Shown piece by piece: positions 1 to 8,596 of a stretch of 64,000 nt of DNA. The number at the start of each line of letters is the position of its first letter. Position 1 is the stretch's first letter. The DNA comes from SAR116 cluster bacterium (GTDB lineage: Bacteria > Pseudomonadota > Alphaproteobacteria > Puniceispirillales > Puniceispirillaceae). Below the pieces are notes generated by a model, which saw only the letters and a program-made list of their open reading frames with translations, ran no database searches and was not told the DNA's origin. Made by a program: the position numbers and the translations under genes. Location: positions 1 to 64,000 of the forward strand of contig SHBD01000009.1 in assembly GCA_004212735.1 (NCBI GenBank), in the 5' to 3' direction.

Positions 1-1422
1 GAAACGGTGCTGTCCGGGCCGGCGGCCAGCCTGTCAGGCGCGGCTTTTCTGGCCGGGACCGACACCGCGCTGATTGCCGATATCGGCGGCACGACAACCG
101 ACATTGCCTTTTTGCAGAATGGCGCACCACGCCTGCGGGCCGAGGGGGCGCTTGTTGGCGGCTGGCAGACAATGGTCGAGGCGGCGGAGATTCGCACCTG
201 CGGGCTGGGCGGTGACAGCGAGGTACGGGCGGTCACAAGGGGCCGCGACGGCGGCGTGACGCTTGGTCCCCGCCGGGCGGTGCCGCTGTCATTGCTGGCA
301 ACGCAACATCCGGAGATCATCGCCATCATGGAAGAGCAGCTTGGGCTGGCGGTGCCGATGCAGACAGATGCGCGCTTTGTCTTTCCGGTGATGCCGGACG
401 GGGTGCCGGGCTGGCTGACTCGGTCGGAGACACGGCTGGCGCAAAAGGCCATCGAGATGGGGCCGACACCGATCGCCGAGATTGCCGCAACGCAGCTTGC
501 GCTTGGTGCGGTTGACCGGCTGATCAGCCGGGGGCTTTTGGGGCTGGCCGCCTTTACCCCGACCGATGCGGCGCATGTTACCGGTGCCTTCACCGATTTT
601 GACGTAAGCGCAGCGGAGTTTGGCGCGGCGCTGATGGCGCGCCAGAAGAACGGGCTGGGCGAGGCGATTGCCAGTGATGCAACGAGTCTGGCGGTGATGA
701 CGCTTGCGACATTGCATCAGCGGTCCGGGCTGGCGCTGATGGATGCGGCGCTGGCGCATGACGGCGCTGGCGAGGAACAGGCAAGCAGGACGCCGTTGCT
801 GGCGACGCTGTATGAGCAGCATCTGAAAGCCAGCGTGACGGCCAGCGTGACGGGCAATGCGGCGGGCAATGAGGCGGGCAATGAGGCAGAAACTGACGCC
901 ACGAAGATGAATGGCCCTCAGATGAATGGTACGGCTGGGGGCATGGCTGAAGGCCGGGCTGGCGCTAGGGCTGGCAATGAGGCCCGGCTGGTGCGCGTTG
1001 GCATGCAGCTGGAGACCGGGCTGGTGGCGCTTGGTGCCTCGGCAGCAACGCATTATCCGCATATCGCCGACATGATGGGAGTCGCGGTCAGCGTGCCAGA
1101 CCATGCCGATGTGGCCGGCGCGGTTGGCGCTGCTGTCGGCTCTGTGCGGCAACGGGTGATGATCTCGATCACCGCCCCGGCAGATGGCAAGTTCCGCGTG
1201 CATCTACCCGAGGGGCCAATCGATCTCGAGGTGCAGGAGAGCGCCCTTGAGCGCGCCCGCATGGCGGCTAAGAGGCTGGCACATGACAGGGCAAGCAGCG
1301 CCGGTGCCAGCTCCATTGAGGTGGCAATCACCGAGGATGTGCGGCTGGTCCAGCTTGGCCCGGACAAACAGCTGTTCATCGAAGCCTTTGTCCATGCCAC
1401 GGCGAGCGGCCAACCGGGCTGA
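1..1422 (+). CDS. hydantoinase/oxoprolinase (HyuA-type) subunit, 5'-truncated
   Basis: This is the C-terminal part of an ATP-dependent N-methylhydantoinase A / 5-oxoprolinase family protein, a family that opens hydantoin or oxoproline rings in the cytoplasm. The reading frame is open from base 1 and starts with ETVLSGPAASLSGA, followed by the ASKHA-type phosphate loop DIGGTTTDI, so the N-terminal half lies outside the window. About 473 residues remain. Near residues 276-330 there is a low-complexity insert (ASVTASVT, GNEAGNEA, KMNGPQMNG) encoded by 12-bp tandem repeats, which I take to be a local expansion. The HyuB partner is not in the window. The exact substrate cannot be told from sequence. 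Confidence 0.85.
   Translation, partial: ETVLSGPAASLSGAAFLAGTDTALIADIGGTTTDIAFLQNGAPRLRAEGALVGGWQTMVEAAEIRTCGLGGDSEVRAVTRGRDGGVTLGPRRAVPLSLLATQHPEIIAIMEEQLGLAVPMQTDARFVFPVMPDGVPGWLTRSETRLAQKAIEMGPTPIAEIAATQLALGAVDRLISRGLLGLAAFTPTDAAHVTGAFTDFDVSAAEFGAALMARQKNGLGEAIASDATSLAVMTLATLHQRSGLALMDAALAHDGAGEEQASRTPLLATLYEQHLKASVTASVTGNAAGNEAGNEAETDATKMNGPQMNGTAGGMAEGRAGARAGNEARLVRVGMQLETGLVALGASAATHYPHIADMMGVAVSVPDHADVAGAVGAAVGSVRQRVMISITAPADGKFRVHLPEGPIDLEVQESALERARMAAKRLAHDRASSAGASSIEVAITEDVRLVQLGPDKQLFIEAFVHATASGQPG
829..888 (+). repeat. 12-bp tandem repeats inside the hydantoinase gene
   Basis: Two copies of gccagcgtgacg are followed by three copies of ggcaatgnggcg. All units are 12 bp, so the reading frame is kept and the repeat encodes ASVT and GNEA runs. 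Confidence 0.9.
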
Positions 1423-1803
1423 GCCTGTCTTTCAAGTGTCGCACTTGATCCAGCGCATTTGATCTCTCTCGTGATCTCTCTCCTTTGATTTAGCGCACCC
1501 GATAAATTCGCCCGAGATGTTTTTTCCGGAAGGGGGTTTTTCCGGAAAGGGGGGATTTCCCAAATTTATGGTCCGGGTGTGACTCTCCAAAATGTGTTTT
1601 TCCGAGATATGGTGAGGGGTGTATTTCCCTGTTTTCATAAACGGAAAATTAACTTTTGCCTGTTAAGCTTGTGACTGAAATAGGGTGCAGATAGGACACC
1701 CTGCCGCCCGTTTCATATGTATTTGTCTCGGGTATGTTTGTCTCGGGTATGTTTGTCTCGGGTATGTTTGTCTCGGGTATGTTTAAGGGCCGCAGGAGTG
1801 GTA
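1423..1803. other. gene-free interval upstream of the FMN reductase
   Basis: There is no convincing gene in these 381 bases. They hold a 12-bp duplication (tgatctctctc, 1460-1483), two copies of a tttttccggaa-rich block (about 1518-1555), and four perfect 15-bp repeats (1722-1781) next to the downstream gene. No clear promoter or terminator could be assigned. Confidence 0.7.
1722..1781. repeat. 4 x 15-bp tandem repeat upstream of the FMN reductase
   Basis: Four perfect copies of tttgtctcgggtatg end 22 bases before the chosen ATG at 1804. Every unit contains an ATG in frame with the gene, so longer N-terminal forms (repeats of SRVCL) are possible in principle. Confidence 0.95.
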
Positions 1804-2496
1804 ATGCAGGATATTCTGGTTTTTGCGGGATCAGCCCGCACCAACGCCTTTTCAAAAAAGCTGGCGACGTCTGCTGCCCTCAGCATCCGCCGCCACACAC
1901 CGATCAGGGCGCGGGCGACATTGATCGACCTTGCCGATTTCGATGCCCCGCTGTTCAATGCCGATCTGGAGTTTCTGCAAGGCGTTCCCGAGAGCATGCA
2001 GGCGATCAAGGCGATGGTCCGCAGCCATGACGGGCTGTTGATTGCCACCCCCGAATATAATGGTTTCATTCCGCCGCTGCTGGTCAATCTGTTCAGCTGG
2101 ACCTCGCGGCCCGAGCCGCATGAACCACCCGGCCTGGTGTATCAGGGCAAGCCGGTGGCGCTGGCAGCGTCCAGCCCGGGGCGGCTTGGCGGGGTCCGGG
2201 TGATCCCCCGCCTGCGCGATGCGGCAAGCGAGCTTGGGATGATCCCCGTCCCGGGATTTGTCACCATTCCCAACGCCGAAACAGCCTTTGCCGCTGATGG
2301 CACGCTTGACGATGAGGCGATGGCGCGTGACATGGACGCGCTGGTCAACAGGCTGCTCACCCTTTGTTTGAAGATAAAGGAAAAGCAACCCAAACGAATA
2401 AGAGACGGTGAGCAGGCGCCGGGCCAAAATGACAAAACAGGCCAAAATGACAAAACAGGCCAAACCGTCAAACAGGCAGCGTCAAGCGTTGGCTGA
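1804..2496 (+). CDS. NADPH-dependent FMN reductase-family flavoprotein
   Basis: This is a flavodoxin-like NAD(P)H:FMN oxidoreductase (230 aa). The phosphate-binding loop GSARTNAFSKKLA lies near the N-terminus, and the family signature PEYNGFIPPLLVNLFSW follows near residues 83-99. Members reduce free or bound flavin, quinones or azo compounds; the substrate here is unknown. I chose ATG 1804 because homologues begin directly with this beta-strand; the frame is open further upstream through the 15-bp repeats. The last 35 or so residues are a hydrophilic tail made by 18-bp repeats (GQNDKT), absent from the usual family fold. Confidence 0.85.
   Translation: MQDILVFAGSARTNAFSKKLATSAALSIRRHTPIRARATLIDLADFDAPLFNADLEFLQGVPESMQAIKAMVRSHDGLLIATPEYNGFIPPLLVNLFSWTSRPEPHEPPGLVYQGKPVALAASSPGRLGGVRVIPRLRDAASELGMIPVPGFVTIPNAETAFAADGTLDDEAMARDMDALVNRLLTLCLKIKEKQPKRIRDGEQAPGQNDKTGQNDKTGQTVKQAASSVG
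2422..2475 (+). repeat. 18-bp tandem repeat at the 3' end of the FMN reductase gene
   Basis: Two perfect copies of ggccaaaatgacaaaaca are followed by one decayed copy. The unit is a multiple of three and encodes GQNDKT twice just before the stop codon. Confidence 0.9.
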
Positions 2497-2616
2497 GCCA
2501 GAAAAACCCGAGCAGACCAGATAATCGAGCCAAACAAATCAATCAAGCCGATCGAGGCAGACACGGCAGTCAAATCAAACAAGCCAAACAAATCAATCAA
2601 GCAGAGACCACGCCGC

Positions 2617-3372
2617 TCAGAACAGCCGTTCCTTCATTGTGTGACAGGTGGCGGCAAAGCTCTTGCGGTCAAGATTGGTGATCTTGGTGGCCCGGATGGC
2701 ACCGGCCGGCCGATGGTCCTCAACATTGCGATCATCCCAGCGCATTTTCAGTTTGCCGGAAAAACGGTTGAGGCTCATCTCGACCGTCTGGACATGCGCG
2801 CGCGTGTTCACAAGCGGCTGGTCATCAACGCTTGCCTTGACATGCACACCGCTGGCCCGGCGTTCGGTGAGGGTCACCTCGTCATTGCTGGCGGCAATTT
2901 CGACATGATGGGTCTCGGTATCAGCCGACATATCCGTTGGCGCATCTTTCACCGGCGGCGGCGTGGGGATGAAGGTCTGGCTGCGCTGACGTTCGGTGCG
3001 GGCGAAGGGCTGTACCTTGATCTGGGTAAATTCATCGCCCTGATGCGTCACCGAAAGATAGAGCGACCCATCAAATTCTTCCGGCGGCTGGTCGGGGAAG
3101 CGGTCGGATTGGAGCGTGAACACGCCCTCACAAACCAGAAAAACCGTGCTGATGGGCGGCGGTGCATCCTCGTCAGCTTTGCCAACCGCGCCAGCCTTAC
3201 CGGTGACTGCGGTAGCAGCATTAGCGGCAGTAGCGGTATGGGGCGCGGCGCCACTAGCGTAAAGCCCCCAAAAAAGCAGAAACAGGGCAAGGCCCAGAGG
3301 CTGACCGGCAGGCAGTACAAGCCGCCCCACAGCAGCGCCCATCGCCGCCCAAAAATGGCTCTGTTTCATCAC
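2617..3372 (-). CDS. exported protein of unknown function
   Basis: I do not recognise this 251-aa protein. It starts with a long hydrophobic segment (about residues 15-43, including LGLALFLLFWGLYASGA) that looks like a signal peptide or membrane anchor. An Ala/Thr-rich linker and a soluble domain rich in Thr, Asp and Arg follow. The minus strand is preferred over the nearly equally long plus-strand frame because it has the signal sequence and normal amino-acid use. It is divergent from the next gene, also an exported protein. Confidence 0.6.
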   Translation of the reverse strand: MMKQSHFWAAMGAAVGRLVLPAGQPLGLALFLLFWGLYASGAAPHTATAANAATAVTGKAGAVGKADEDAPPPISTVFLVCEGVFTLQSDRFPDQPPEEFDGSLYLSVTHQGDEFTQIKVQPFARTERQRSQTFIPTPPPVKDAPTDMSADTETHHVEIAASNDEVTLTERRASGVHVKASVDDQPLVNTRAHVQTVEMSLNRFSGKLKMRWDDRNVEDHRPAGAIRATKITNLDRKSFAATCHTMKERLF

Positions 3373-3626
3373 ATCTCCACCCGTTCATCAAAACATTAGG
3401 GGAAACTAATATGATTAACCTTTGTCTCCTAACGGGTGACGTGATGGGTGCCCCAAAGGCTGTTGCCAGCGCGGCAGATAGAAATTTTGGGACGTGTTTT
3501 TTTAGAGGCTTAACGAAAAATTTACGAGAGGTGCTGTGTAATGACGAGACGGTATGAGGCAGCGTGAAACAGATATGACCAAAGCTTGCCCAAAAGAGCG
3601 TCATGACAGCACAAGGAGGCCGACAA

Positions 3627-5009
3627 ATGATCAGACAGGTGAAGCAGATGATGGGGGTGGGGCTCAGGTTTGGGCTGGGGATGCTGGGAGTTATGAAGCT
3701 GGTCCGGGCGGTGCTGGTTCCGGTGGTTCTGGTTCCGGTGGTTCTGGTTCCGGTGGTTCTGGTTCCGGTGGTTCTGGTTCCGGTGGTTCTGGTTCCGGTA
3801 ATTATGGTTCCGGTGAAGGCGGCTGCCGACACAACGGTGATCATTGATGATGTGATGTCGCTGCGCTTTGCACGGGGCTCCTTCAATGCCGAGAGTTTTG
3901 AGGGCGAGCTTCATGATTTCACTGTGCTTGTTGATGGCAGGGATTTGATGACAGGTGCGTATCTGATGATAAAACCCGCTCCGGCCAGCGAGACGGCCGA
4001 CAATCCGGATGTCGTCTTTATCCGGGAATTGGAGATGCGTGATCTGAGGCTGGTTGGCGAAGTTTTGCCTGACAAGGCGGAGGTGACGATTGAGCGTATC
4101 ACCGGACGCAATATGGATTTGTCCGAACTCATATCCGGATATGATGCCGGCAGAAACAGAGAATTCTCGTTGCGCGACCTTACCTTTGCTGATGCGGCGC
4201 TCTTTGACGGGCCAAGCCAGTTGCGCATTGACGGGATCAAAATACTGGTCGCAGATGCCGGCTTTGTCGCTGACAGCTTTTTCCTTCAATCCGCAAAACC
4301 GGTTGAACTGCCGGGCTGGGGCCACATATCGCTGGAGACTGATTTTGCGCTGACAGGCGGGCGGATGCTTTTGCCAACATTCAGGGTCCACGCTAACCGA
4401 GATATAGATGTGGGGCAAAAAGTCCATGACGAGCTGCACCGCCGTCACCCTGACGGGATCGGGCTGGAAATTTCGGCATTCAGCCGGTCGCGGCTGGCCG
4501 GGGCGACGGTAGAAAATGCGGTTGATGTCGTGCTGTCGCTTGAAGGTCTGTACGATTTGGAATACGGGATAGATTTTGCGTACAGGATGGATCTTTTCGA
4601 GCGGATGGAGGCCATTTCTTTTGAAGAGGATGAGGATGATCCGGGGAAGATCCTGGCGGCGCTCACCCCCGCGTTGGAAGTGATAGAGCTTGACCGGGTA
4701 TGGCTGGAGGTGAGCGATCAGGGGCTGCTGGATTTCGTGGTCTGGAGCGCCGAGCAGGCGCGTGACGAGTTGAATATGACAGATACCGATGTGCGGTTGC
4801 AGGGGGCCGACATCGTGCCGTCGCTGGTAAGGGGGATTGGACCGTTGAACAAGCCGGAGGCGATTGTGCCGTTGCAGAATTTTGTCCTCAATGGCGGGAT
4901 GATCAATATTGATATGTTGCCAATGAAGACAGGCAATGTGGCGCGGCTGGGCGAGGCATTCATCGCCGGCCACATGCCGCTCAATGTCGATGTGATGCAC
5001 AGATATTGA
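3627..5009 (+). CDS. exported protein of unknown function with repeat-expanded signal sequence
   Basis: I do not recognise this protein of about 460 aa. ATG 3627 is chosen because AAGGAGG lies seven bases upstream; an ATG at 3603 has no such site. The N-terminus (MIRQVKQMMGVGLRFGLGM...) leads into a hydrophobic stretch that contains LVPVV repeated five to six times, then KAAADT, a plausible signal-peptidase site. The mature part has many aspartate/glutamate and beta-strand-like segments. The minus-strand frame over the same DNA is His/Gln/Arg-rich and is rejected. The repeat changes the length of the export signal (see repeat at 3716). Confidence 0.65.
   Translation: MIRQVKQMMGVGLRFGLGMLGVMKLVRAVLVPVVLVPVVLVPVVLVPVVLVPVVLVPVIMVPVKAAADTTVIIDDVMSLRFARGSFNAESFEGELHDFTVLVDGRDLMTGAYLMIKPAPASETADNPDVVFIRELEMRDLRLVGEVLPDKAEVTIERITGRNMDLSELISGYDAGRNREFSLRDLTFADAALFDGPSQLRIDGIKILVADAGFVADSFFLQSAKPVELPGWGHISLETDFALTGGRMLLPTFRVHANRDIDVGQKVHDELHRRHPDGIGLEISAFSRSRLAGATVENAVDVVLSLEGLYDLEYGIDFAYRMDLFERMEAISFEEDEDDPGKILAALTPALEVIELDRVWLEVSDQGLLDFVVWSAEQARDELNMTDTDVRLQGADIVPSLVRGIGPLNKPEAIVPLQNFVLNGGMINIDMLPMKTGNVARLGEAFIAGHMPLNVDVMHRY
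3716..3790 (+). repeat. 5 x 15-bp tandem repeat inside a signal-peptide coding region
   Basis: Five perfect copies of ggttccggtggttct occur, with two decayed copies after them. The 15-bp unit keeps frame and encodes VPVVL units in the hydrophobic core of the export signal. Copy-number change would lengthen or shorten the core by five residues per unit. Confidence 0.95.
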
Positions 5010-5056
5010 GGGTTTGGGGTGTCAGGGCCGCAAGCCACCAAAAATGAAACAGGACC

Positions 5057-5120
5057 GCATATGCGCGAAACCAGATCAGGCGCGCATATGCGCGAAACCA
5101 GATCAGGCGCGCATATGCGC
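5057..5120. repeat. 27-bp tandem repeat across the 3' end of the dehydrogenase gene
   Basis: About 2.4 copies of a 27-bp unit beginning gcatatgcgcgaaaccagat occur. One copy spans the last codons and the stop (5103-5105) of the minus-strand dehydrogenase gene, so the duplication copies the gene end. Confidence 0.95.
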
Positions 5121-7520
5121 ACCGTTGGCATCATAGGCCGGGCCGCCAAGGATCGTTGCCTCATACATCTCGCCAAGAATCTCTACGGCAAGCACAGTTC
5201 CCGGCGCGGCGCAGTCACTGCTGACATAACCCATCGCCAGTGACTGGCCAATGCGGTGCGCATAGCCGCCCGAAGAGACATAGCCAACAGCAACACCATC
5301 ACGCAAAATCGCCTCATCATTCGAAACGTCAATGCCCCCAACAGCGATGCGCATGGTGACAAGATGACGCTCAGCACCCGCCGCACGCGCGGCAAGGCTG
5401 GCCTCCCTGCCGACAAAATCCCGCGACCAGTCGATGAAGGCATCAAGGCCAGATTCGATCGCCGTGAAATCTGGCCGGAATTCCAGCCCCCACGCCCCCC
5501 AGCCCTTTTCCAGTCGAAGGCTCATCAGGGCGCGCGCGCCATACCAGCGATAGCCAAGATCGGCGCCGGCATCCTCTATCGCGCTGGCCAGGCGAAGCAG
5601 GAAATGTGGGCGGCAGTAAATCTCATAGCCAAGCTCGCCGGAAAAGCTGATGCGGTTCAGAATCACCGGAACACCGCCAACAAAACAGCGGCGCAGATCG
5701 CGGAATTTCAGCGCCTGTGGACCAACATCATCGCGCGTGATGCGGGCCAGAAGATCGCGCGATTTCGGCCCCGACAGGGCAATGCCATGCCACTCATCCG
5801 AGACATTGCGATAGGAAACATCCGGGGTCATATATTCCAGAAGGGCGTTTTCAAACCAGCGACGATGCGCCTCCTGCATGGCACCGGAGCCGAACAGCAT
5901 GAAATGATCATCAGCAAGACAGCCAACCGTCAGATCACCATAAAGCCGCCCCTTTGGCGTGAGCATCGGGGTGAGCGCGAGGCGCCCCGGCCCCGGAATA
6001 TGCCCGGCAAGAATGCGCTCAAGACAGGCGCGCGCGTCAGCCCCGCGAAATTCATGCTTGGCGAAATTGGCAATCTCTATGCCGCCGACAGCTGTCTGGA
6101 CGGCCCTGACCTCGCGGGCGACATAGTCATGGCTGCGGTTGCGCTCAAAGGTGGGGGCCTCATGGGAATCATCCGGGCCATCGGCAAACCAGAGCGCATG
6201 TTCAAGGCCAAAAGCCTGTCCCATCAGCGCGCCCCTCGCCACCAGCCGGTCATGGAGCGCGGTGGATTTCTGCAACCGTCCCTTTGGCAGAGTCTCGTTG
6301 GGGAAGGTCATGACGAAGCGGCGCTCATAATTCTCCGAGGATTTGACGGTGCCCCATTCAGGCGTGGCAAACTCTCCAAAGCGGGCGACATCCATCGCCC
6401 AAACATCAATCGAGGGCTCGCCATCAATCATCCATTCAGCCATCGTCAGGCCAACGCCGCCGCCCTGACAAAAACCAGCCATCACGCCAACCGCGACCCA
6501 GTAATTGCGCATGCCAGGCACCGGCCCGATCATCGGGTTGCCATCCGGGCCGAAGGTAAAGGGGCCGTTGATGATGTTCTTGATGCCCGCCTCGCCAATC
6601 GCCGGAATCCGGTCAAAGGACATTTCCAGCCGGTCGGCAATGCGCTCGAGATCCGGATTGAGAAGCTCATGCCCGAAATCAAGCGGGGTGCCGCCGATCT
6701 TCCACGGCGTTGAGCGCGGCTCATAAGTGCCAAGAAGCATGCCACCGCGTTCCTGTCGGAAATAGATATTGGCCTCATAATCAATGCCAGCCGGCAAGCG
6801 CCCCGCCCCGCCCGGCGCCATCCGCGTGGCAATTTCGGGGATATCATCGGTGATCAGATAATGATGCTCCATCGGCTGGACCGGCAGATGGAGGCCCGCC
6901 ATATGGCCGACCTCACGCGCCCACAGCCCGCCGCAATTGACGATCTGTTCCGCGTTGATCTGGCCCTGCGGGGTGCTGACATCCCAGCTGCCATCAGGGC
7001 GCTGGGCAACGGCGGTGACCGGTGTGTGAGTGAAATATTGCGCACCATGAACGCGCGCCGCCTTGGCAAAGGCGTAGGTCGCGCCGGACGGGTCGAGATC
7101 GCCATCCTGATCATCCCACAGCGCGGCGTAGTAATGTTTGGGGTCAACCAGCGGATGCCGGGTGGCAAGCTCCTCGGGGCTGATGAACTCCTGCTGCAGA
7201 CCCATATAGCGCGCCTTGGAGCGCTCACGTTTCAGGTAATCATACCATTCGCGGGTTGAGGCGGCGTAGAACCCGCCAGTGATGTGCAGGCCGACCGAAT
7301 GGCCGGACAGCTCCTCGATCTCGCGGTAGAGATCAATCGTGTAGCTTTGCAGGCGGCTTATGTTTGGGTCCGAGCTGATCGTGTGAATCTGGCCGGCGGC
7401 ATGCCAGCTTGACCCGGAGGTCAGCTCATCACGCTCCAGCAGGATGACATCCTTCCAGCCAAATTTGGCAAGGTGAAAGAGGATCGAACAGCCGACAACG
7501 CCGCCGCCGATGATCACCAC
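5103..7520 (-). CDS. dimethylglycine/sarcosine dehydrogenase-like FAD oxidoreductase
   Basis: This large flavoenzyme (about 805 aa) is related to dimethylglycine and sarcosine dehydrogenases, which demethylate glycine-betaine breakdown products and pass the carbon to tetrahydrofolate. The N-terminus has the dinucleotide-binding loop VVIIGGGVVG. SGSSWHAAGQ follows, whose His near residue 40 matches the covalent FAD site of the family. An FAO_M-type middle and a GcvT-type aminomethyltransferase C-terminal half (from about residue 430) follow. The only in-frame start I can find is a GTG at 7520, right at the first beta-strand. The well-placed ATG at 7693 is in another frame (see 7514-7693). Substrate choice between dimethylglycine and sarcosine is open. 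Confidence 0.85.
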   Translation of the reverse strand: MVIIGGGVVGCSILFHLAKFGWKDVILLERDELTSGSSWHAAGQIHTISSDPNISRLQSYTIDLYREIEELSGHSVGLHITGGFYAASTREWYDYLKRERSKARYMGLQQEFISPEELATRHPLVDPKHYYAALWDDQDGDLDPSGATYAFAKAARVHGAQYFTHTPVTAVAQRPDGSWDVSTPQGQINAEQIVNCGGLWAREVGHMAGLHLPVQPMEHHYLITDDIPEIATRMAPGGAGRLPAGIDYEANIYFRQERGGMLLGTYEPRSTPWKIGGTPLDFGHELLNPDLERIADRLEMSFDRIPAIGEAGIKNIINGPFTFGPDGNPMIGPVPGMRNYWVAVGVMAGFCQGGGVGLTMAEWMIDGEPSIDVWAMDVARFGEFATPEWGTVKSSENYERRFVMTFPNETLPKGRLQKSTALHDRLVARGALMGQAFGLEHALWFADGPDDSHEAPTFERNRSHDYVAREVRAVQTAVGGIEIANFAKHEFRGADARACLERILAGHIPGPGRLALTPMLTPKGRLYGDLTVGCLADDHFMLFGSGAMQEAHRRWFENALLEYMTPDVSYRNVSDEWHGIALSGPKSRDLLARITRDDVGPQALKFRDLRRCFVGGVPVILNRISFSGELGYEIYCRPHFLLRLASAIEDAGADLGYRWYGARALMSLRLEKGWGAWGLEFRPDFTAIESGLDAFIDWSRDFVGREASLAARAAGAERHLVTMRIAVGGIDVSNDEAILRDGVAVGYVSSGGYAHRIGQSLAMGYVSSDCAAPGTVLAVEILGEMYEATILGGPAYDANGAHMRA

Positions 7521-7693
7521 CCTGGCATGGCGGGGCGGCGTTTTGGCTTGGCTGGACGGCGTTTTGGCGGTGGCCGCATCATTTTGTGACTCATGATGGT
7601 GCTCTGCGCTTCGTGCTGGTCGCTCTGCGTTTCGTGCTGGTCGCTCTGCGTTTCGTGCTGGTCGCGCTGCGCTTCGTGCTGAATTTCAGGCAT
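7514..7693 (-). pseudogene. out-of-frame 5' leader of the dimethylglycine dehydrogenase gene
   Basis: ATG 7693 is preceded by a GGGGGGAAG ribosome-binding stretch and opens a 59-codon frame (MPEIQHEAQRD, then QHETQSD repeats) that runs into a stop at 7514-7516, just inside the dehydrogenase. In the dehydrogenase frame the same DNA reads ...HHESQNDAATAKTPSQAK then TPPRHARVVIIGGG, which looks like a natural enzyme N-terminus but has no ATG and meets a stop near 7690. A one-base change near 7600 would join them. This could be a real frameshift or a sequencing error. Confidence 0.5.
7598..7681. repeat. 4 x 21-bp tandem repeat at the 5' end of the dehydrogenase gene
   Basis: Four 21-bp copies (on the minus strand each starts cagcacgaa) lie just inside the leader ATG. 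Two are identical and two differ at a few positions. Confidence 0.95.
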
Positions 7694-8074
7694 GATTGTC
7701 TTCCCCCCGTCCGCTTGTGCCGCTTTTGTGCGCCGTTCTTGTGCGGCTCTTTTGTGCGCCCCTATTTTGCGCTGGTGGCCCGTGCTTTGGCTCCATTACA
7801 TCATGACGTTAGTGGATCATCAGCAACTGAGTCTAGTCAACACCCGCGGGGGATGACCTCCAAATCCGGCGCAAAATGTGGTGATTCCCTCACCGCCTGA
7901 AAGGGAGATGGTGGTGTGGGGAGATGGTGGTGTGGGGGTTGGCAGGCTTGATTGACACCGAATGGTTAACAGCCCTTCGGGTTATGTGGGCGCATCATCA
8001 AAGTGGTTTGCCGGAGGGGTTTGCCGGAGGGGTTTGCCGGAGGGGGCTGGTCTGGGCATATAGGCCGCTCCCCC
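7694..8074. other. divergent gene-free interval with two repeat tracts
   Basis: This interval lies between the dehydrogenase leader and the next plus-strand gene. It holds a 16-bp duplication (gggagatggtggtgtg, 7903-7934) and three perfect 13-bp copies of tttgccggagggg (8007-8045). Both unit lengths are not multiples of three, in keeping with non-coding DNA. The last repeat copy ends about 30 bases before the chosen ATG of the following gene. Confidence 0.8.
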
Positions 8075-8596
8075 ATGATCGCCAAACTTATCAACCGCAG
8101 CTCAGGCGGTGATTTTGGCCGGTTGGCGCGCTATCTGGCCGCCGCCAGTGAGCCGGGTGAGACGCTGGATCGCATGTGGCTGGCAGGGTGCGTTCCCGGC
8201 CATGATGATGATGGCGTGACCCTGTTCCGGGTCGATTCAGATACCGCCATGCTGGAATGGGTCGAAACCTTGCGCGACACCGAACCCACCGGCGATGACA
8301 GTGATGAATTGTTGCTGGATGGGGCCAATATGCTGGCCATGCATCGTGTCGGTGACAAGGTCTTCCTTGGCGTTACCGGCATCAATAATCACGGCTTTAC
8401 CCTGTTTGATGTCAATCTGGATGACCCGGCCGCGACCAACCCGGCCGAAATCCTGAAAAGGCCAAACCAAACAGATCAGGGTGCGGATGAAACCGCCCCC
8501 TTTTTTATGACCCGGCAACAGGCAACCATCACACCGGCCGTCCATCACATCATCTGTCAATACGGGTCAATTGCCTTTCATCATTATAAAAAATAA
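8075..8596 (+). CDS. hypothetical protein
   Basis: I do not recognise this 173-aa acidic protein. It starts MIAKLINRSSGGDFGRLARY and contains a repeated Asp-rich theme (HDDDGVTLFRVDSD, NNHGFTLFDVNLDD), perhaps two related beta-hairpins. The start is set at ATG 8075, after the 13-bp repeat tract; the frame is open further upstream but only through the repeats. It has no signal peptide or membrane segment. Its last 13 bases overlap the end of the convergent metallopeptidase gene. Confidence 0.5.
   Translation: MIAKLINRSSGGDFGRLARYLAAASEPGETLDRMWLAGCVPGHDDDGVTLFRVDSDTAMLEWVETLRDTEPTGDDSDELLLDGANMLAMHRVGDKVFLGVTGINNHGFTLFDVNLDDPAATNPAEILKRPNQTDQGADETAPFFMTRQQATITPAVHHIICQYGSIAFHHYKK

Noticed and set aside
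1510-1560. TTTTTCCGGAA repeats as a terminator
   Set aside because: The two blocks are direct repeats rather than a stem with a following T-tract.
2641-3399. Long plus-strand open frame opposite the exported protein at 2617-3372
   Set aside because: Both strands are open because of codon bias. The minus-strand product has a signal sequence and normal composition; the plus-strand product does not.
3522-5000. 492-codon minus-strand frame opposite the exported protein at 3627-5009
   Set aside because: Its product is rich in His, Gln and Arg, with a run of repeated RNQNH units, the usual sign of an antisense frame. The plus strand has a strong ribosome-binding site and a signal peptide.
8075-8596. 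Possible relaxase (MobP-like) fragment, from the opening MIAKLINRSSGGDFGRLARY
   Set aside because: Only the first 20 residues are suggestive. No catalytic Tyr/His triad motif follows and no mobilisation genes are nearby.
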